Part shown: piece after piece, positions 42,581 through 54,729 of the stretch
How the letters are laid out: each line of letters starts with the position of its first letter
How positions within the stretch are numbered: position 1 is the stretch's first letter
Origin: Auriscalpium vulgare
Lineage: Eukaryota; Basidiomycota; Agaricomycetes; Russulales; Auriscalpiaceae
DNA length: 64,000 bases
Assembly: GCA_019915015.1 (NCBI GenBank)
Contig: JAHBBC010000014.1
Location: 1,364,001-1,428,000 of the forward strand
Reading direction: 5' to 3'
Made by a program: the position numbers and the translations under genes
Notes under the pieces: generated by a model
Database searches by the model: none
What the model saw: the letters and a program-made list of their open reading frames with translations, nothing else
What the model was told of the DNA's origin: nothing

Positions 42581-44852
42581 ATGGTGCAAGCATTGAGCGC
42601 ACAAAGACCCAGCACTTTGCTGGATGAAGGATTCAAGTTACTTACTTGGGGTCGCGAGTTGGTCCTGTAGTTCATCTGTACATCTTCTCGGGCAGGCTTC
42701 GTGGCGCTTCGCCTCTGATGTCGACGTCGGACAACATAAGCTTTTAGGCTTCCACATCGTGTTGTTCGGCTTCAAAGGTGATCAAAGTTGTTTTGCGCCA
42801 TGGATGTTGCAATGAGCGTGCGCGATGTCGCGAGCGCGAACGAAGCCTCGGCTATGGCGGCGGCGGCGGCGGGTTGGAGCGACGCTAATTAAAGTTCCGC
42901 CGACGGCCTGGGCTCGCTCAGTACGATGTCGGGCATTGCGTTCGAAGGTCTGAAGAACAAAAACGACTGCGAGCTCTGCGCTCGCTGACTGCAGAGGCGT
43001 TGAATGGCGGAGCGCCAGGATTCTCACGCGCATTGCCGGTGGACTCGGGACAGCGGGTACGTTGTCACCTGCAAACACGCAGATCGTTGAACACGGATTA
43101 TCTGATACCGCTGCTTGGCAAGTATAATCTCTATGATTGGACTATACATACAGGCGAATGGGTTGTGGATGAGCAGGTGATCGTCGTGCGACGGCCAAAC
43201 GAGCATCCTCATGTCTCGGTTGCAGAATGGGGCGCGTTGTGCGGGCTCTCTGATAGTCCGAACGATGCGCAGCGGGGAGACGCATGACTGTCCCAGTGCT
43301 CGCATGCGTTGTCACTGGCTTCGTGATGACGATGCGGCGAGGAGCACCGGTGATGCATGTCAACGAGCAGCACAGACACGACCGCGCCTCGGGCCCGCAG
43401 GAGCTGGGGATTTTGGGAAGTTACGGCAGGAAGGAGCTCATCAGCAGGCAGGCATGTCAGAGACGATGAAACGCCGCGATGATGTCCTGATTGGCGCGGT
43501 CAAATGACGATGATGTACTCAAGGTATGTACTTAGCGTGTGAGCGGCTGCTAACGTCTCGTCACTGTTAATCGACGGGGACATCAGCGTCAGCGTCAACA
43601 CGGCGACGGAGGACGACGGCACGCACCATGCCCTTTCTTTTGTTTTCATTTCGTACGGATCCGACGCGCTCCACGAGACGTGTGCCGTGTGGATAGAAAA
43701 CACCCACGCGGTACGACGAGCGCACGCACAAAGCGTCCAGGGTCACGTACACAGGTTCACGTACACAGCCTGCATCAGGAGGCGTTCGTCTGGGTGCGGG
43801 GGGAAAAGCGCTGGCCATGGGGCTCGGAGTGTAGTCGCGAAGACCCGCGGATGGAGACGGCCGACATCGGGACACGGCCCGACCCGACACGCCGCCTGCG
43901 GTTTGAAATTTGATCAATTACTGTTGCTCTCAGAGTCACTGGCACCTGCCGCTCCTGCTGCAAGCGAAGTCCGGTTTCTCTGTGTCTTTCCAGACGAGTG
44001 GATCGCATCCGATGCGTGAAACTAGGTTTTGTTCCTAGAATATGTGGAGTGGGAAGGCAGCGTTGTCCTCGGTAAACCGTGATCTGGCGCGACCAATCCA
44101 ATTGCCTTCCGCTGTGAATCCAATAACACCGCGTCCACCAGCTTCGCACCCCGTTTCTACCAGCGTCAGATCCGCCCGCTGTGACCCTGTGCCCGGCGCG
44201 TACACTTGCCCGTCCATCAAGGATGACTTCCCTGTGGTGCGTCCCGCCAAACCCGCAGACTACCGACACTCTCACGCACAGGCGGCGTCCTCTAGCGGTT
44301 CTCTGCCTTTGTGCATGGCCGGACAGGCGGGGAAGTGACCGCCGGTCTCCGCGGAGGCATCTGGGAGCAGCCGAGACACGAGTGCACCGTGTGCCCTATG
44401 CCGCATCGGAGAATAGTGACGGTAACAATCCGGGTAGGTTACGCGGGCCTTGAAGAGAACTCGTTAATGTGGTCGTGGGCGACATCAGGGTTCGCCGTTC
44501 CATTCTATTGGCCTACGTTGTCCACCTGTCTGATTAACTCGCATCTGTCACGCAGGTTTTCTGTTGAATCTGTAGAAGCAAATGCAAAAGTTGTCTTCTG
44601 AGCGCAGGCCAACTGACTGTCCTAATGAGGTTGCGCTCCATGCTGTCACTGCGCGCGGTGCGGGTATGTGACAACTGTTTTGTCGTCTGCACTCCATTGG
44701 CAGACGACTTCGAGCACATTTTGTGGAGCAACACAAAACTCTTCGTTTTGAAGAGAGCCGCTGCGCGTATAAAAGCATGCTGAGCACGCCGTTGTTCCTC
44801 AGCAAACAGCTTTTCACTCCTAGTCAAACGCAACTGCTAACCTCACTTCACA
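42581..44852. other. Spacer between hydrophobins D and E
   Basis: No gene recognised. The part from about 44490 onward is similar to 46750-47091 and belongs to the duplicated promoter of hydrophobins E and F. Confidence 0.45.
44768..44774 (+). promoter_or_regulatory. TATA box of hydrophobin E
   Basis: TATAAAA, 85 nt before the ATG, in the context GCGCGTATAAAAGC. Confidence 0.78.
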
Positions 44853-45439
44853 ATGTTCTCTCGCATCTCTACACTGTTCGTCTTCGCCATCGTCGGCTTT
44901 GCCATGCTCGCTTCGGCGAAGCCATGGGCCACGACGACGACGCCGGCCCCCAAGACGACGACTGTCACTGTCGTACGTCGGGCTCAATTGTCTACACAGG
45001 GCCGCTGAATGCTGACGGACTCGTTTCATAGACGGCGCCGCCGGTCACTTCGACCGTCCCGGCCAGCACTTGCTCGACGGGCGACCTCCAGTGCTGCAAT
45101 AGCGTTGAGCCGGTAAGTTTTTATTATTCATTCACTTGTCTACAATTACTTACTGAGTACGCTATCCCATCAGGCGAGCAGCGGCGGCGCCGCCGTTCTC
45201 CTTGGCCTGCTCGGCATCGTCCTCCAGAATCTCGACGTTATCGTCGGCATCACCTGCTCGCCCATCACCGCCATTGGGGTCGGCGGTGACAGCTGCACCC
45301 AGCAGACCGTCTGCTGCGAGAACAACAACTTCGTACGTCTTGACTCATGGACACTCGTGAACCGCGCTGATTTCTTGCTGTGAAATTGTAGAATGGCCTC
45401 ATCGCCATTGGCTGCACGCCGGTCAACCTCGCCCTCTGA
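44853..45439 (+). CDS. Class I hydrophobin E
   Basis: Signal peptide [20 protein letters not shown], Thr/Pro linker [14 protein letters not shown], then [48 protein letters not shown] and [15 protein letters not shown]. Eight cysteines; four exons in frame. Introns 2 and 3 share long identical stretches with those of hydrophobin F (TACTTACTGAGTACGC and CACTCGTGAACCGCGC), so the two genes are a recent tandem pair. Confidence 0.92.
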
Positions 45440-47091
45440 AGGGCTCACATTCGACGCTGACCACTGTGCTAGTGCACGCGTCTTATCACAAGGAGTTCAC
45501 GTCTATCACGATTTGATTCACGGTTACAATTACGGTTACGGTTGCGGCGAGTTGGTTTCTAGGTCGCATTCCTCCTTACTACCCCTTGTGCTTGTGTTCT
45601 TTAGTTCTCTGGGTGTTCGCTGGCAATCAAAGTCGATCATTTGGTCTTTTATGTCTCGTGCCCCTTCTTCTGAGCGAAGTTATGTTTCCAGTGCGCCTCA
45701 ACTGCCGCGCACTATAACGGAGGGCTTAATGACTCGCCCTTCTCGCCTTTATCTATAAGGGTGATGTGTAATCTTATAGCTCCTTGCGCCACTTGTGAAG
45801 ATAGCGCGATCACGGTGCAACACCCTTCTGCGCTGACACAGATCGCGGAAGATCTATCGGACTGCTCTGATCGTGGTTCGAGATCTAGATCGCTGATCCC
45901 CTAACTCAGTGAGACGGATGAGCCCAAATGCCGTCTTTTATGGGTACGTGCGACTCGACTCGAGTTCGCTCGTCGCTTGGGATGAGATGAATTACTGGGC
46001 TGTGATGTGCACAGGGTGTGCACTTATGGGGCCCGCGCGCTTGCGAAGAGGTGTGCGACTAGTGACTTGTGATCCGCCTCCTTTAGGTCCTTCAGTACTC
46101 CTCGACTCGGAAGACGCGCGAGTGAGTTGCGCGCGCGCGGTGTCGGGATGCCGATTCGCGGCACGTCTTGGGGCGCAGTTTCAATTGAGTTCAGTGACAG
46201 TGCACTGGCGCTCTACTCGCGGATCGTCCTTGCCTCGCGCTCCTCCGAGTCAAGCTCACCCGTCTCTGACGCCTCAGCCCGCAGCTCCCGCCCTGCCTTC
46301 ATACCCACGAGCACAGAACGCCGCGTCAGCCTTGGCCCTTCGGCTCTGCTCTTCCAGCTGACGTGGATCTGGCTGTCTTCTTCGGCTGGTGTAACATCAT
46401 GACGTCGGGACTGACGCGCAGACGGGATGAGGGCGGCTGAACACCTATCCTCGCCGCGCCCACTGGGACCTTTCCATACGATGCGGCTCTGAATCTGTGG
46501 TTCTGTGACACATGCAGCAATCAAAAGCCTTCAGTAAGTAGTGCTCTAACCATATCACTCCGCCCGCTGATCTGCTGGTGAGGGCTCTAAATGTCCCCAG
46601 AGCCCGTCGCATGGTCCGGAAGAGCGCACCTGTCAAATACACATCACAAGATCTGCCGGAGCTCATCAGGCCCATTTCGAACTGACTGCGGTGCAGACAG
46701 GTCTGAACCTACGCACGTTCAGGTTTAGGAAGTCCTCAATACGCTTTGTGGTCACCATCACGGGTTCGTCGTTCGCCCGTGGTTTAACACCTGTTTGTTT
46801 AAATTGTCTGTCACGCAGGTGTTGTAACAAAATACTTTTCTGCAAGTCAACAGGCTGTCGGATGTTACCCTAACGCTCCATCTGTCAATGCATGCGGATC
46901 GGTGGCACTTGTATGCATCGCATTGGCATGCGACCTCGCGCACATTATGTGGAGCAGCACAGAGTATCTGTCAGCAAATATTTCGTCTTGCCCCTACGAG
47001 GCGCGTATAAAAGCCTGCTCAGCACGCCGTCTGTCCCTCAGCAAACAGCCTTTGCCTCCCAGTCAAACGCAACTGCTAACCTCACTATACA
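45440..47091. other. Spacer between hydrophobins E and F
   Basis: 45440-45660 resembles 47717-47890 (duplicated 3' flank); 46750-47091 resembles 44490-44852 (duplicated promoter). Between these, no gene is recognised. Confidence 0.5.
47006..47012 (+). promoter_or_regulatory. TATA box of hydrophobin F
   Basis: TATAAAA, 86 nt before the ATG, in the context GCGCGTATAAAAGC, as at hydrophobin E. Confidence 0.78.
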
Positions 47092-47716
47092 ATGTTCTCT
47101 CGTCTCTCCCAACCCTTCGTCTTCGCTGTCCTCGGCTTTGCCGTGCTCGCTGCGGCTACGCCGTGGAATACGACGCCGAAGACGACGCCAACGCCGACGA
47201 CGGTCAAGACGACGACCACGGCGACGACCACTGTCACTGTTACTGGCGTACGTGGGGATCGTTGTCCTCACATCGCTACCGACCGCTGACGGACCTCTTC
47301 TATAGTCGGCGCCGCCGGCCACTACGACCGTCCCGGCCAGTGGCACTTGCTCGACGGGCCCCGTTCAATGCTGCAACAGTGTTCAGCCCGTAAGTTATTT
47401 TTAATCTTTCACTTATCTACAGTCACTTACTGAGTACGCTATCCCATCAGGCGGGCAGCTCTAGCGTCGCCGGGCTGCTTGGCCTGCTCGGCATCGTCCT
47501 GCAGGACCTCGACGTTCTCGTCGGCATCACCTGCACGCCCATCGACATCATTGGAGTCGGCGGCAACAGCTGCACCGCGCAGACCGTCTGCTGCCAGAAC
47601 AACAGCTTCGTATGTCCTGTGTGATGGACACTCGTGAACCGCGCTGATTTCTTGCTGTGAAATCGTAGAATGGTCTCATCGCCATTGGCTGCACGCCTAT
47701 CAACATCGCCCTCTGA
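47092..47716 (+). CDS. Class I hydrophobin F
   Basis: Signal peptide [20 protein letters not shown], an extended Thr-rich linker ([20 protein letters not shown]), then [50 protein letters not shown] and [15 protein letters not shown]. Eight cysteines, four exons, all in frame. It is the tandem partner of hydrophobin E; the main difference is the longer Thr linker, a likely O-glycosylation region. Confidence 0.92.
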
Positions 47717-48453
47717 AGAATTGAGGGTCGGCGCTGCCCACTGTGCTAGTGCGGCATATCTTTAACGGTTCGATTGAGAGTTACAGTAACACGCATTTTT
47801 GCGGTTGAGTCCCGTCTTTGGGCTCATCTTCTTTAGTTTTCTTGGTGTCCGCTGGCAATTCAAGTTGTTTGGTGTTATGTTTCGCGCAGTTTCGCGCAGT
47901 TTCTTCGAAGTCATACTTTCCTCAAAACTGAGCGTTATTCTCGCGTTATCAAGCATGATCTACTGGTCTCTTCGTGGCTAGAAGGCGGCATGTGCCGCAC
48001 CAAAAAGGTTTTGCGCTGTCAAACACCGCCGCAAGATTACAGATTGACTGCAGAATCGAGAACGCTGAGCGGTGCGCCAGACGTACATAACGTAGGCAGA
48101 CAAAGGCCGAATACCGTCGGACATATGATGCGTTACGGCCCGCTGGGGACGTGCTGCGGGGGCCAAGCTAGGCTTACTCTGTCTGCGTAGGTCGAAAGGA
48201 ACGCGACTAGTGCGCAGCGTGACTTGCACGCGTATCCATCAATTGATTCAGTAGGATTACCACTGTCCGGAAGTAAGCATACGCGAGCTATTAACATTGC
48301 CAAAGAGGACACGCAAGTGTTCAAGCCTCCTCCACGCACACCGTCCGTGCGATTAGTAGCATACAAGCTAAGCACTGCCAACCGGCCACGACTTATCAAT
48401 AGGAATCCAGGGGAGGATGCAGCGACGGCGATCGCAGGAACGAATCATGAACG
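47717..48453. other. Right border of hydrophobin island
   Basis: Begins with the duplicated 3' flank (to about 47890, including a short TTTCGCGCAG direct repeat), then motif-free sequence up to the convergent aldehyde dehydrogenase stop. No gene is seen. Confidence 0.45.
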
Positions 48454-50780
48454 CTACCTCTGAGAGCCGCCGTTGGTCGCCACCACGACCGCCGGCGGCA
48501 GGCCCTTGCGCGACGGAAGCGATGTGGTGGTCAGCAACTTGATCGAGCCGGCTTTCTTGGGCTGTAGGCGCCGGGTCAGCGGTGGCCACGCCAGGGAAGA
48601 GGGCAACGCACGGTGTACGGTGGGAAGCGCCCGCCAAGGATCATGTCAACCCTGCGGGAGCGTGAGGACGAATGCGGAAGGGAGGGAGGGAGGGAGGGAC
48701 GTACCATTTAGGGTTGTCGAGCGAGGTGCGGAAATGCGTGAACGTGTCGAACGAGAATTTGCCTCTATACCCACCGGCTATGTGCGTGTCAGGATGGGCG
48801 TGCGGAATTGAGGATGGACCTACAGCCGCTGGGCCCGATACCTCCGATTGGCACGCCCTCAGCTGCACAAGGTATCATCTATGAGACGCCTAACTGCAGG
48901 GATCATTTTAATCGAACGCACCCCCAGCCTGGAGGAGGACATCATTCGCAACTGCTGCCCCGCTTTGCGTCTTGTCGAACACTGATACGGGTAGGAGAGG
49001 CCGTCAGCGGTGCCAGCAGATTGCACAACAGTTCCCGGCATACCCTTCTTCTTGTACGCCGAATTCGAAGAGAAGACGTAGAGCGCGAGGGGATGGTCGC
49101 TTTGGCAAAGAGTTAGTACATGTATCCACTGAGTATACGGAGATAAAATGCGAGCACCGGGAGTTCACAAGTTTGATGGCTTCGTCGACATTCTCAATGG
49201 CTATGATGGGGAGAACAGGGCCAAAGATCTCCCTGTCCAACCAAATCATCAGTGGGCTGCATATGGGTGAAAACAAACAATGCGTATACGCACTCGCTCA
49301 TCAAAGAATCATTGAAGTCGACGCCTTTGACTATCGTGGGCTCGACGAAGCGTTTCTCGATGTTTGACGTTCCGCCATAAACGATGGTGCCCTTTGTGCC
49401 GTCAATCAATCCCTTCAGGCGGCTGGCTGACGCGGGCGATATAATACGTGAGTACGACTCAGACGCCTCTGCTCCGTCGGGGTAGAATTCCTTGAGCCTG
49501 GTAGAATATGCGCCAAATTAGCAAGAATGCATATAAATGAGGGATTCTGCGGCTAACGTATCCTTGCACGCTTCGATGAAGGGCTCGACGATATCTTTTT
49601 GTACCAGCACATAGTCGGGCGCAATACATGTCTGTGATGTAAGGAGTTTCGTGAGCGGGTGGATTATACTCGTTTGTTATCAGATGCGCACCTGACCGGC
49701 ATTCGTAACTTTACCCCACATCAGCCGTTTCGTGATAGCTTTGAGGTCCGCCGTCGGATCGATGAATACCGGTGATTTGCCTCCCAGCTATTTTCCAAGT
49801 CAAAGAAAGTCTAACTAGGGACAATAATTACGTCGCTGCACACACCTCAGTGGTCACGGGGCTAAGAGTTTTCGCTGCAGCGGCCAGAACGATGCGTGCG
49901 ACACGCCCGCTTCCAGTGTAAAGGACTGTAAAGAGCCAGTGAGTAGTGATAAAGATTAGGAAGAGGTATTGTGTACTGTGATCCCATTGAAGCTCAAGAA
50001 GCTGTGGAAGTCGGGGCGTGAGCTTGAATTTGAAGAGCCAGACATCAGGGACAAACCTTTGTTGTCTCTGGGATGGCTCCATTGACGACAGAATATAGCT
50101 CGGGGTCGAGGTACTTGGGAGTTAGTTCGGCAAGCAGCGCGGCTGTTGCAGGCGACTGCTCCGACGGCTTCAGGATACAACCATTGCCCGCAGCTATTGC
50201 ACCTGCCTGCATCGCTTCAGTACGCGACGTAGCCCCATAGACGCTCATAACGCACTACGGGGTTGAGGGTGCAGAAGATTGGATAGTTGAAGGGCCCGAC
50301 TATGAGCGCGACGCCTTTCGGCTCCTTCAACACTTTGGGTTTCATAGCAAACCAGTTGCGAGACCACGCTGCGTACTCCGGCTTGGACCACTTTGCGACA
50401 TTGTCGTACATCAATTTCACCTCTGCGATAGTGGTTCCAATTTCCAAGCTACATTTCGCGCGCGCGCGTGTCAGCATCTGAGAACTTGGAAGTACGCGCG
50501 GGTTCCGTACAAATTCGACTCGAACACGGGCCTGCCCAGGTCAGAGGTGAGGGCCTCTTGGAATCGTGTTGCATTGTCCTTGAGAAGGTACGCGAGACTG
50601 AGGAGCTGTTGCTTGCGGAACGCAATGGACTTTGTCCGTCCAGAGAGGAAGGCGGCACGCGATTTCTCGCGGATCTGTCGAAATCTCGGGATCGTGAGCT
50701 CACAAGCTTCTGCTGCACAGTGTGTGACGTACAGCTGGGATTTCGTCAACAGGGGTATACCTGAGCTCTTGCACGCCCAT
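48454..50780 (-). CDS. Aldehyde dehydrogenase, class 3-like
   Basis: NAD(P)-dependent oxidation of aldehydes to acids. Exon 1 (start 50780) is short: [16 protein letters not shown], then after an intron [20 protein letters not shown] and [15 protein letters not shown]. Following: [16 protein letters not shown] (coenzyme binding), [28 protein letters not shown] containing the general-base Glu next to an intron, [16 protein letters not shown] with the catalytic Cys, [28 protein letters not shown], and [19 protein letters not shown]. The short N-terminus and PFNYP fit the ALDH3 group. The last exons are inferred through [13 protein letters not shown] to a C-terminus ending NGGSQR at 48454. About ten introns; all catalytic residues are present. 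Confidence 0.87.
48680..48698 (+). other. G-quadruplex motif beside an ALDH splice donor
   Basis: Five GGG runs separated by single A on the plus strand. On the gene's minus strand this is a run of CCCT units starting 6 nt inside the last-but-one intron (donor GTACGT at 48704). Confidence 0.7.
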
Positions 50781-52240
50781 TCTTGTGTCTGAGTCGCGGT
50801 TGGTGGTCGAGGGAGGTGCGCAGCTAGTACGGATAGGCGCCGTCCGTCCGCGACTGACCGTTTCCCACCAACTTCCCACACGTCTGATGATAGCTGTTGG
50901 CCTGTCAATTGAAGTCGGCAATACTGTATATGAAAGCCATCCACCAAATGCAGGGCACACCTCTACCCATTCTCCATCAACCAATTCAATTACCCGGGTT
51001 CGGCTCCGACTTGATTTGCCGTGGCCTGCAATTAAATCGACCGAGGAGTCCGCTTTCGCCTGCGCAGTTGCCACCAGAACTAGGATTCCAGCAATTTCGT
51101 GGAAAGAGTTCTGGCTAGCAGTACACACTCCTTGTGGGCGAAATCGAACGGGTCAGCTGGCAGCGAGACGGTCAGTGAGCACCTGCCTGCCACTTGAAAA
51201 TGAGCATCACGTCGGCAGCGGCACTCTCTCCTCGGCATTGGCACTTACTTGCCAGAGCGTATAACCTTCTCTCTTTTTGAGTTATAACATTTTCTGTTAT
51301 GCCAGTGTACATACGGCGAACTTTTGGATAACTCAGGGTCGCGAGTTCGGTTCCGCCATTCCGGCTTTGCATCGGCCTTCCATCTGACATCATCCCCGTT
51401 CGCCTTTTGGATCCCACCCATCCGAGAGCCGCGTCGAGTCTGCCGGAGTACTGGCGTAGCAGTGGGCTTTCCTGTGACTGGGCCTCATATCCTATCCTGT
51501 GGACCCAATTCTCAGGCTCGTCGCTCTGCCAAGGTCCGCCACGTTTGCAGCCTCATTGTAACCTCTCGAAGACGGACCTCGCTCCACTCTTGCCAATACC
51601 AGGCTACTGATTCAACTCTGAATTCGATGGCCTCCGTATCAAAACCATCCAGCTACGCGTCGCCGTTTTTGGGCTTTGCAAGGCTCAGGAGGGCGGCTGA
51701 TACATCTCATTGTTCAGTCGGACTGATCTGCTCTCCTGGTGTCATCCAACTCGAGGTTTACTCCAATTATGACTATACTTATGCAATGATGGCCAATATT
51801 GGTGCCATCTTCCTTTTCATCTTGCTGGGTGGCTGCTAGTACTGCGCCTTGCGCTGCGACCCGTGGCTGGAGGGTTTCTGGTGCGTTGCCCTGAGCCGCG
51901 GAAATTCCTTCGTCGATGGATAAGGGATACCTCCGGGCATACGATATGATTTCCCATCGTTTTTTTTTGTTGCTCGCCGCTCACATACTATCACAGCCTA
52001 AGTACGTGGCTCTGTTGGCAGCTGCTTGGCTTGCATCTTCGACGGTCTTCACTGCCTCGTCCGACTGAACGTCTCGTGTTAGGACCGATTGTCGCTGAGG
52101 TCTGTCCCATTGTGGTAGTCCTGCTCCTCATCTAGAACTCACGTCCTGGATTGGCTCGTGAATTGCGCCAATACGGATGCCACGATGCCAATGCGCAGTC
52201 GCTCTAGTATCCAAAGGCGCCGGTCTATTAGGATTTCACG
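50781..52240. other. Intergenic between divergent ALDH and RBR genes
   Basis: Two promoters are expected here. Open frames at 50785-51264 and 51324-51839 overlap others and show no motif. No repeat or RNA is recognised. Confidence 0.45.
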
Positions 52241-53862
52241 ATGGCGCCACTTGAAGCTCAACCTCTTACCGCCCTCTCCATGTCTACAGCCTTGGGTCCA
52301 GGCGACGCGGATGCCGACTCGCTGCTCCTCATCGCACAACTCAGCTTGGAAGACCTAGAGGAGGTCAACGACCATCGCAAAGGCAAAGGCCGTGCCGGTT
52401 CAGCACTACCCGACGACCAAGTGGCGGTGGATGAGCAGTTGCGCTATTTCCGGGACTTGCGGTCGCAGCTGGAGGACCACGCCCTTGCTTGCAGTCTGGA
52501 GCGGGCATGGAGGACAGACCGGGACATCTTGAACATAATCGCTGCGATCGATCAGGCGGAGGGTGATGACCGTAACGCTGCTGTCGCTTTGTCTAATGGC
52601 CAGCCTCTGCAGCCTGCGAGCCAACACCAGAGGTCGCTAGCTGCTCTCAACGCCTCATTGTGAGAGATACACAATCTTCTCCCATCTTGTCAATCTTGCA
52701 CTCGATGTCAGGGCCTCTTCAGCATCATTGGATCCGGAGGTGGCGGTTGGCGGCGCCGTCACCGTCGAAATTGATGATAGAGGGGAAGAACCTCAGCGTG
52801 CCAATCTGGCTTCGGCATCCTCACAAAGCGAGCTTAGAAACCAATTCCTAGACCTCGACGCGCCTCCCGCGTATTCTCAACGCAGTCAGCCTTCGAGGTG
52901 CGTTGTGTATCTCGACAGTCCACTACTCACTTCACTCAAGGGCTGGGTTGTTAGAGTCGATTGCATTATATGTACTGAAAACAAACGCAAAACGCACACC
53001 CTCCGCGCGCCGTGCGGACACTATTATTGTCGGGCGTGCATCGTCGACCTCATTGACTCCGCCACGCGTGACGAAACCCTTTTTCCTGTCCGCTGCTGCC
53101 ACCGCCCTTTCCCTGTGGACGATTTCACACCATACCTGAGTGCCAGACAACACAACCTTTTCCGCAAGAAAGCCTTCGAGTTTGGCACCCCGCCGGAGGC
53201 CCGCCTTTACTGTTGCAATCCAACGTGTTCAATCTTCCTCGGACCAGCCGGCAGCTCCCGTGCTGACGCCGTATGCCCGGACTGTCAGACCATCATCTGT
53301 ACAGAGTGCCGAAGTGCCTCCCACCCCGGAGACGCATGCACAGTCGCAGCCGCACTTCTGGAGCTCAAGGCCCTTGCTCTGGCAGAGCACTGGCAGACGT
53401 GCCCGGGCTGCAGCGCTATGGTCGAGCTCGTGCAGGGTTGCTACCACATGACGTGCCGCTGCCGCTCGCAATTCTGCTACCTGTGCGCGGCACCGTGGAA
53501 GACATGCCCGTGCCCCCAGTGGACAGAGGCCCGACTCGTCGACGACGCGGAGCGGAGGGTACTCAACGAGCATGGCGAGCGCGCCGCAGCCGTGCGGCCC
53601 GAGCAGTTCCGTGCGCGGGTCGAGCAAGCTGTCGAGCAGCTCCGGGCGAACCACGTCTGCACAGACCATCGATGGAGGTATCGCCATGGAGAAGGCGCAT
53701 GCGAGGAGTGCCACTTCTATCTTCCCATGTTTTTGATGGTAAGTGCTGAGTGTTCACCTCTGTGAGAGCTCTACGCTGAAGATGGCTTTTGCTTTGTGAC
53801 AGCGATGTGTGCCGCACTGTCAGCTCTTGGTGTGCAAACGATGCTCGCAGAATCGTCTGTGA
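52241..53862 (+). CDS. RBR-type E3 ubiquitin ligase
   Basis: RING-between-RING ligases pass ubiquitin through a cysteine in RING2. RING1: CIICTENKRKTHTLRAPCGH-YYCRAC...CC. In-between RING: YCCNPTCSIFLG...CPDCQTIICTECRSASHPGDAC. RING2: CPGCSAMVELVQGCYHMTCR-CRSQFCYLC; the Cys in GCYHM is the expected catalytic residue. A coil (EHGERAAAVRPEQFRARVEQ) and a C-terminal zinc cluster (CEECHFYLPMFLM|RCVPHCQLLVCKRC) follow. The N-terminal 200 residues lack recognisable domains. Start MAPLEAQPLTALSMSTAL at 52241; three introns (about 52662-52709, 52898-52954, 53740-53804). Substrates are unknown. Confidence 0.87.
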
Positions 53863-54729
53863 TCCGCACCACGACGTGCCCAATCATTGAATCAACATCG
53901 TGGGGGCTGTTCTCGTCCTACATGGTACGTGTTCAGCGTTCTTCGTCTTCATTGCGGAAATCTGATCTGCGAACAGAGTACTTAGTAAGTAAACCTGCAG
54001 CCCTCTACCGGCTTGCAAGAAACCCACGGTTCTTGGACAATCACGACGAACAGAAATCCTACTTCCTCGTCGATAGTGTGAATAACCATATCTGCTCTGT
54101 CAGCCTCCGCGACGAGTGACTCGTCTGTTCACACATGAGCAGTCGACGTCGTGGCGCCGGGCTTAGTGTTATAACATTGCCAGTTCTGAGTGGGGCCCCA
54201 GCAGGCACGCATGCCTAGGCCTCAAGGTACGCAGGGACCTTAATTATATTAGTAAGGGCCCCATGTCCTGCTTGAGCGCTGTACATGTCGGTGTTCTCTG
54301 CAGCTCATCCGATCGCCGGCCCTCCGTGCAAAATAAATGATGCGCCGCATCAATCGGGAGTCGACAAGTTCAAGGCAGCAAGTGTCGACATTTGGGAAAA
54401 CGCGCTCTCGTTGAGTCCAGAGCTCCCACCTTGAGCTCGAACGAGGGCCTGGCATGGATTGAATATCACAGCATTCGTCGGAGGGTCGGGGAGGGCAGAG
54501 TGGGAGAGCAATTTAGGTGCGCATTAATCGATGCAGTGGCGGTACCGGCGTATCATGACAGCTGACAGTGACAGGCATCTCACAGCCGACCTCCACTTCC
54601 TTCATAGGGCAATGAAGCCATCCTTCAAATGCCGGCCCAGTAGGCTCACTTTGCAATCATCGTTGCAGCCTTCTGCTCGTCCCCCACATCGATCACTGCC
54701 CACCTCCGTCACTTCCAAGTCATTCCCCC
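53863..54729. other. Intergenic between RBR gene and two-repeat gene
   Basis: No gene recognised. The frame at 53796-54119 overlaps the last RBR exon and lacks motifs. Confidence 0.45.

Noticed and set aside
45860..45905. tRNA-like B box (GGTTCGAGATC)
   Set aside because: No A box or cloverleaf pairing could be found around it.
51320..51350. B-box-like GAGTTCGGTTCC
   Set aside because: No acceptor stem or A box; likely chance.
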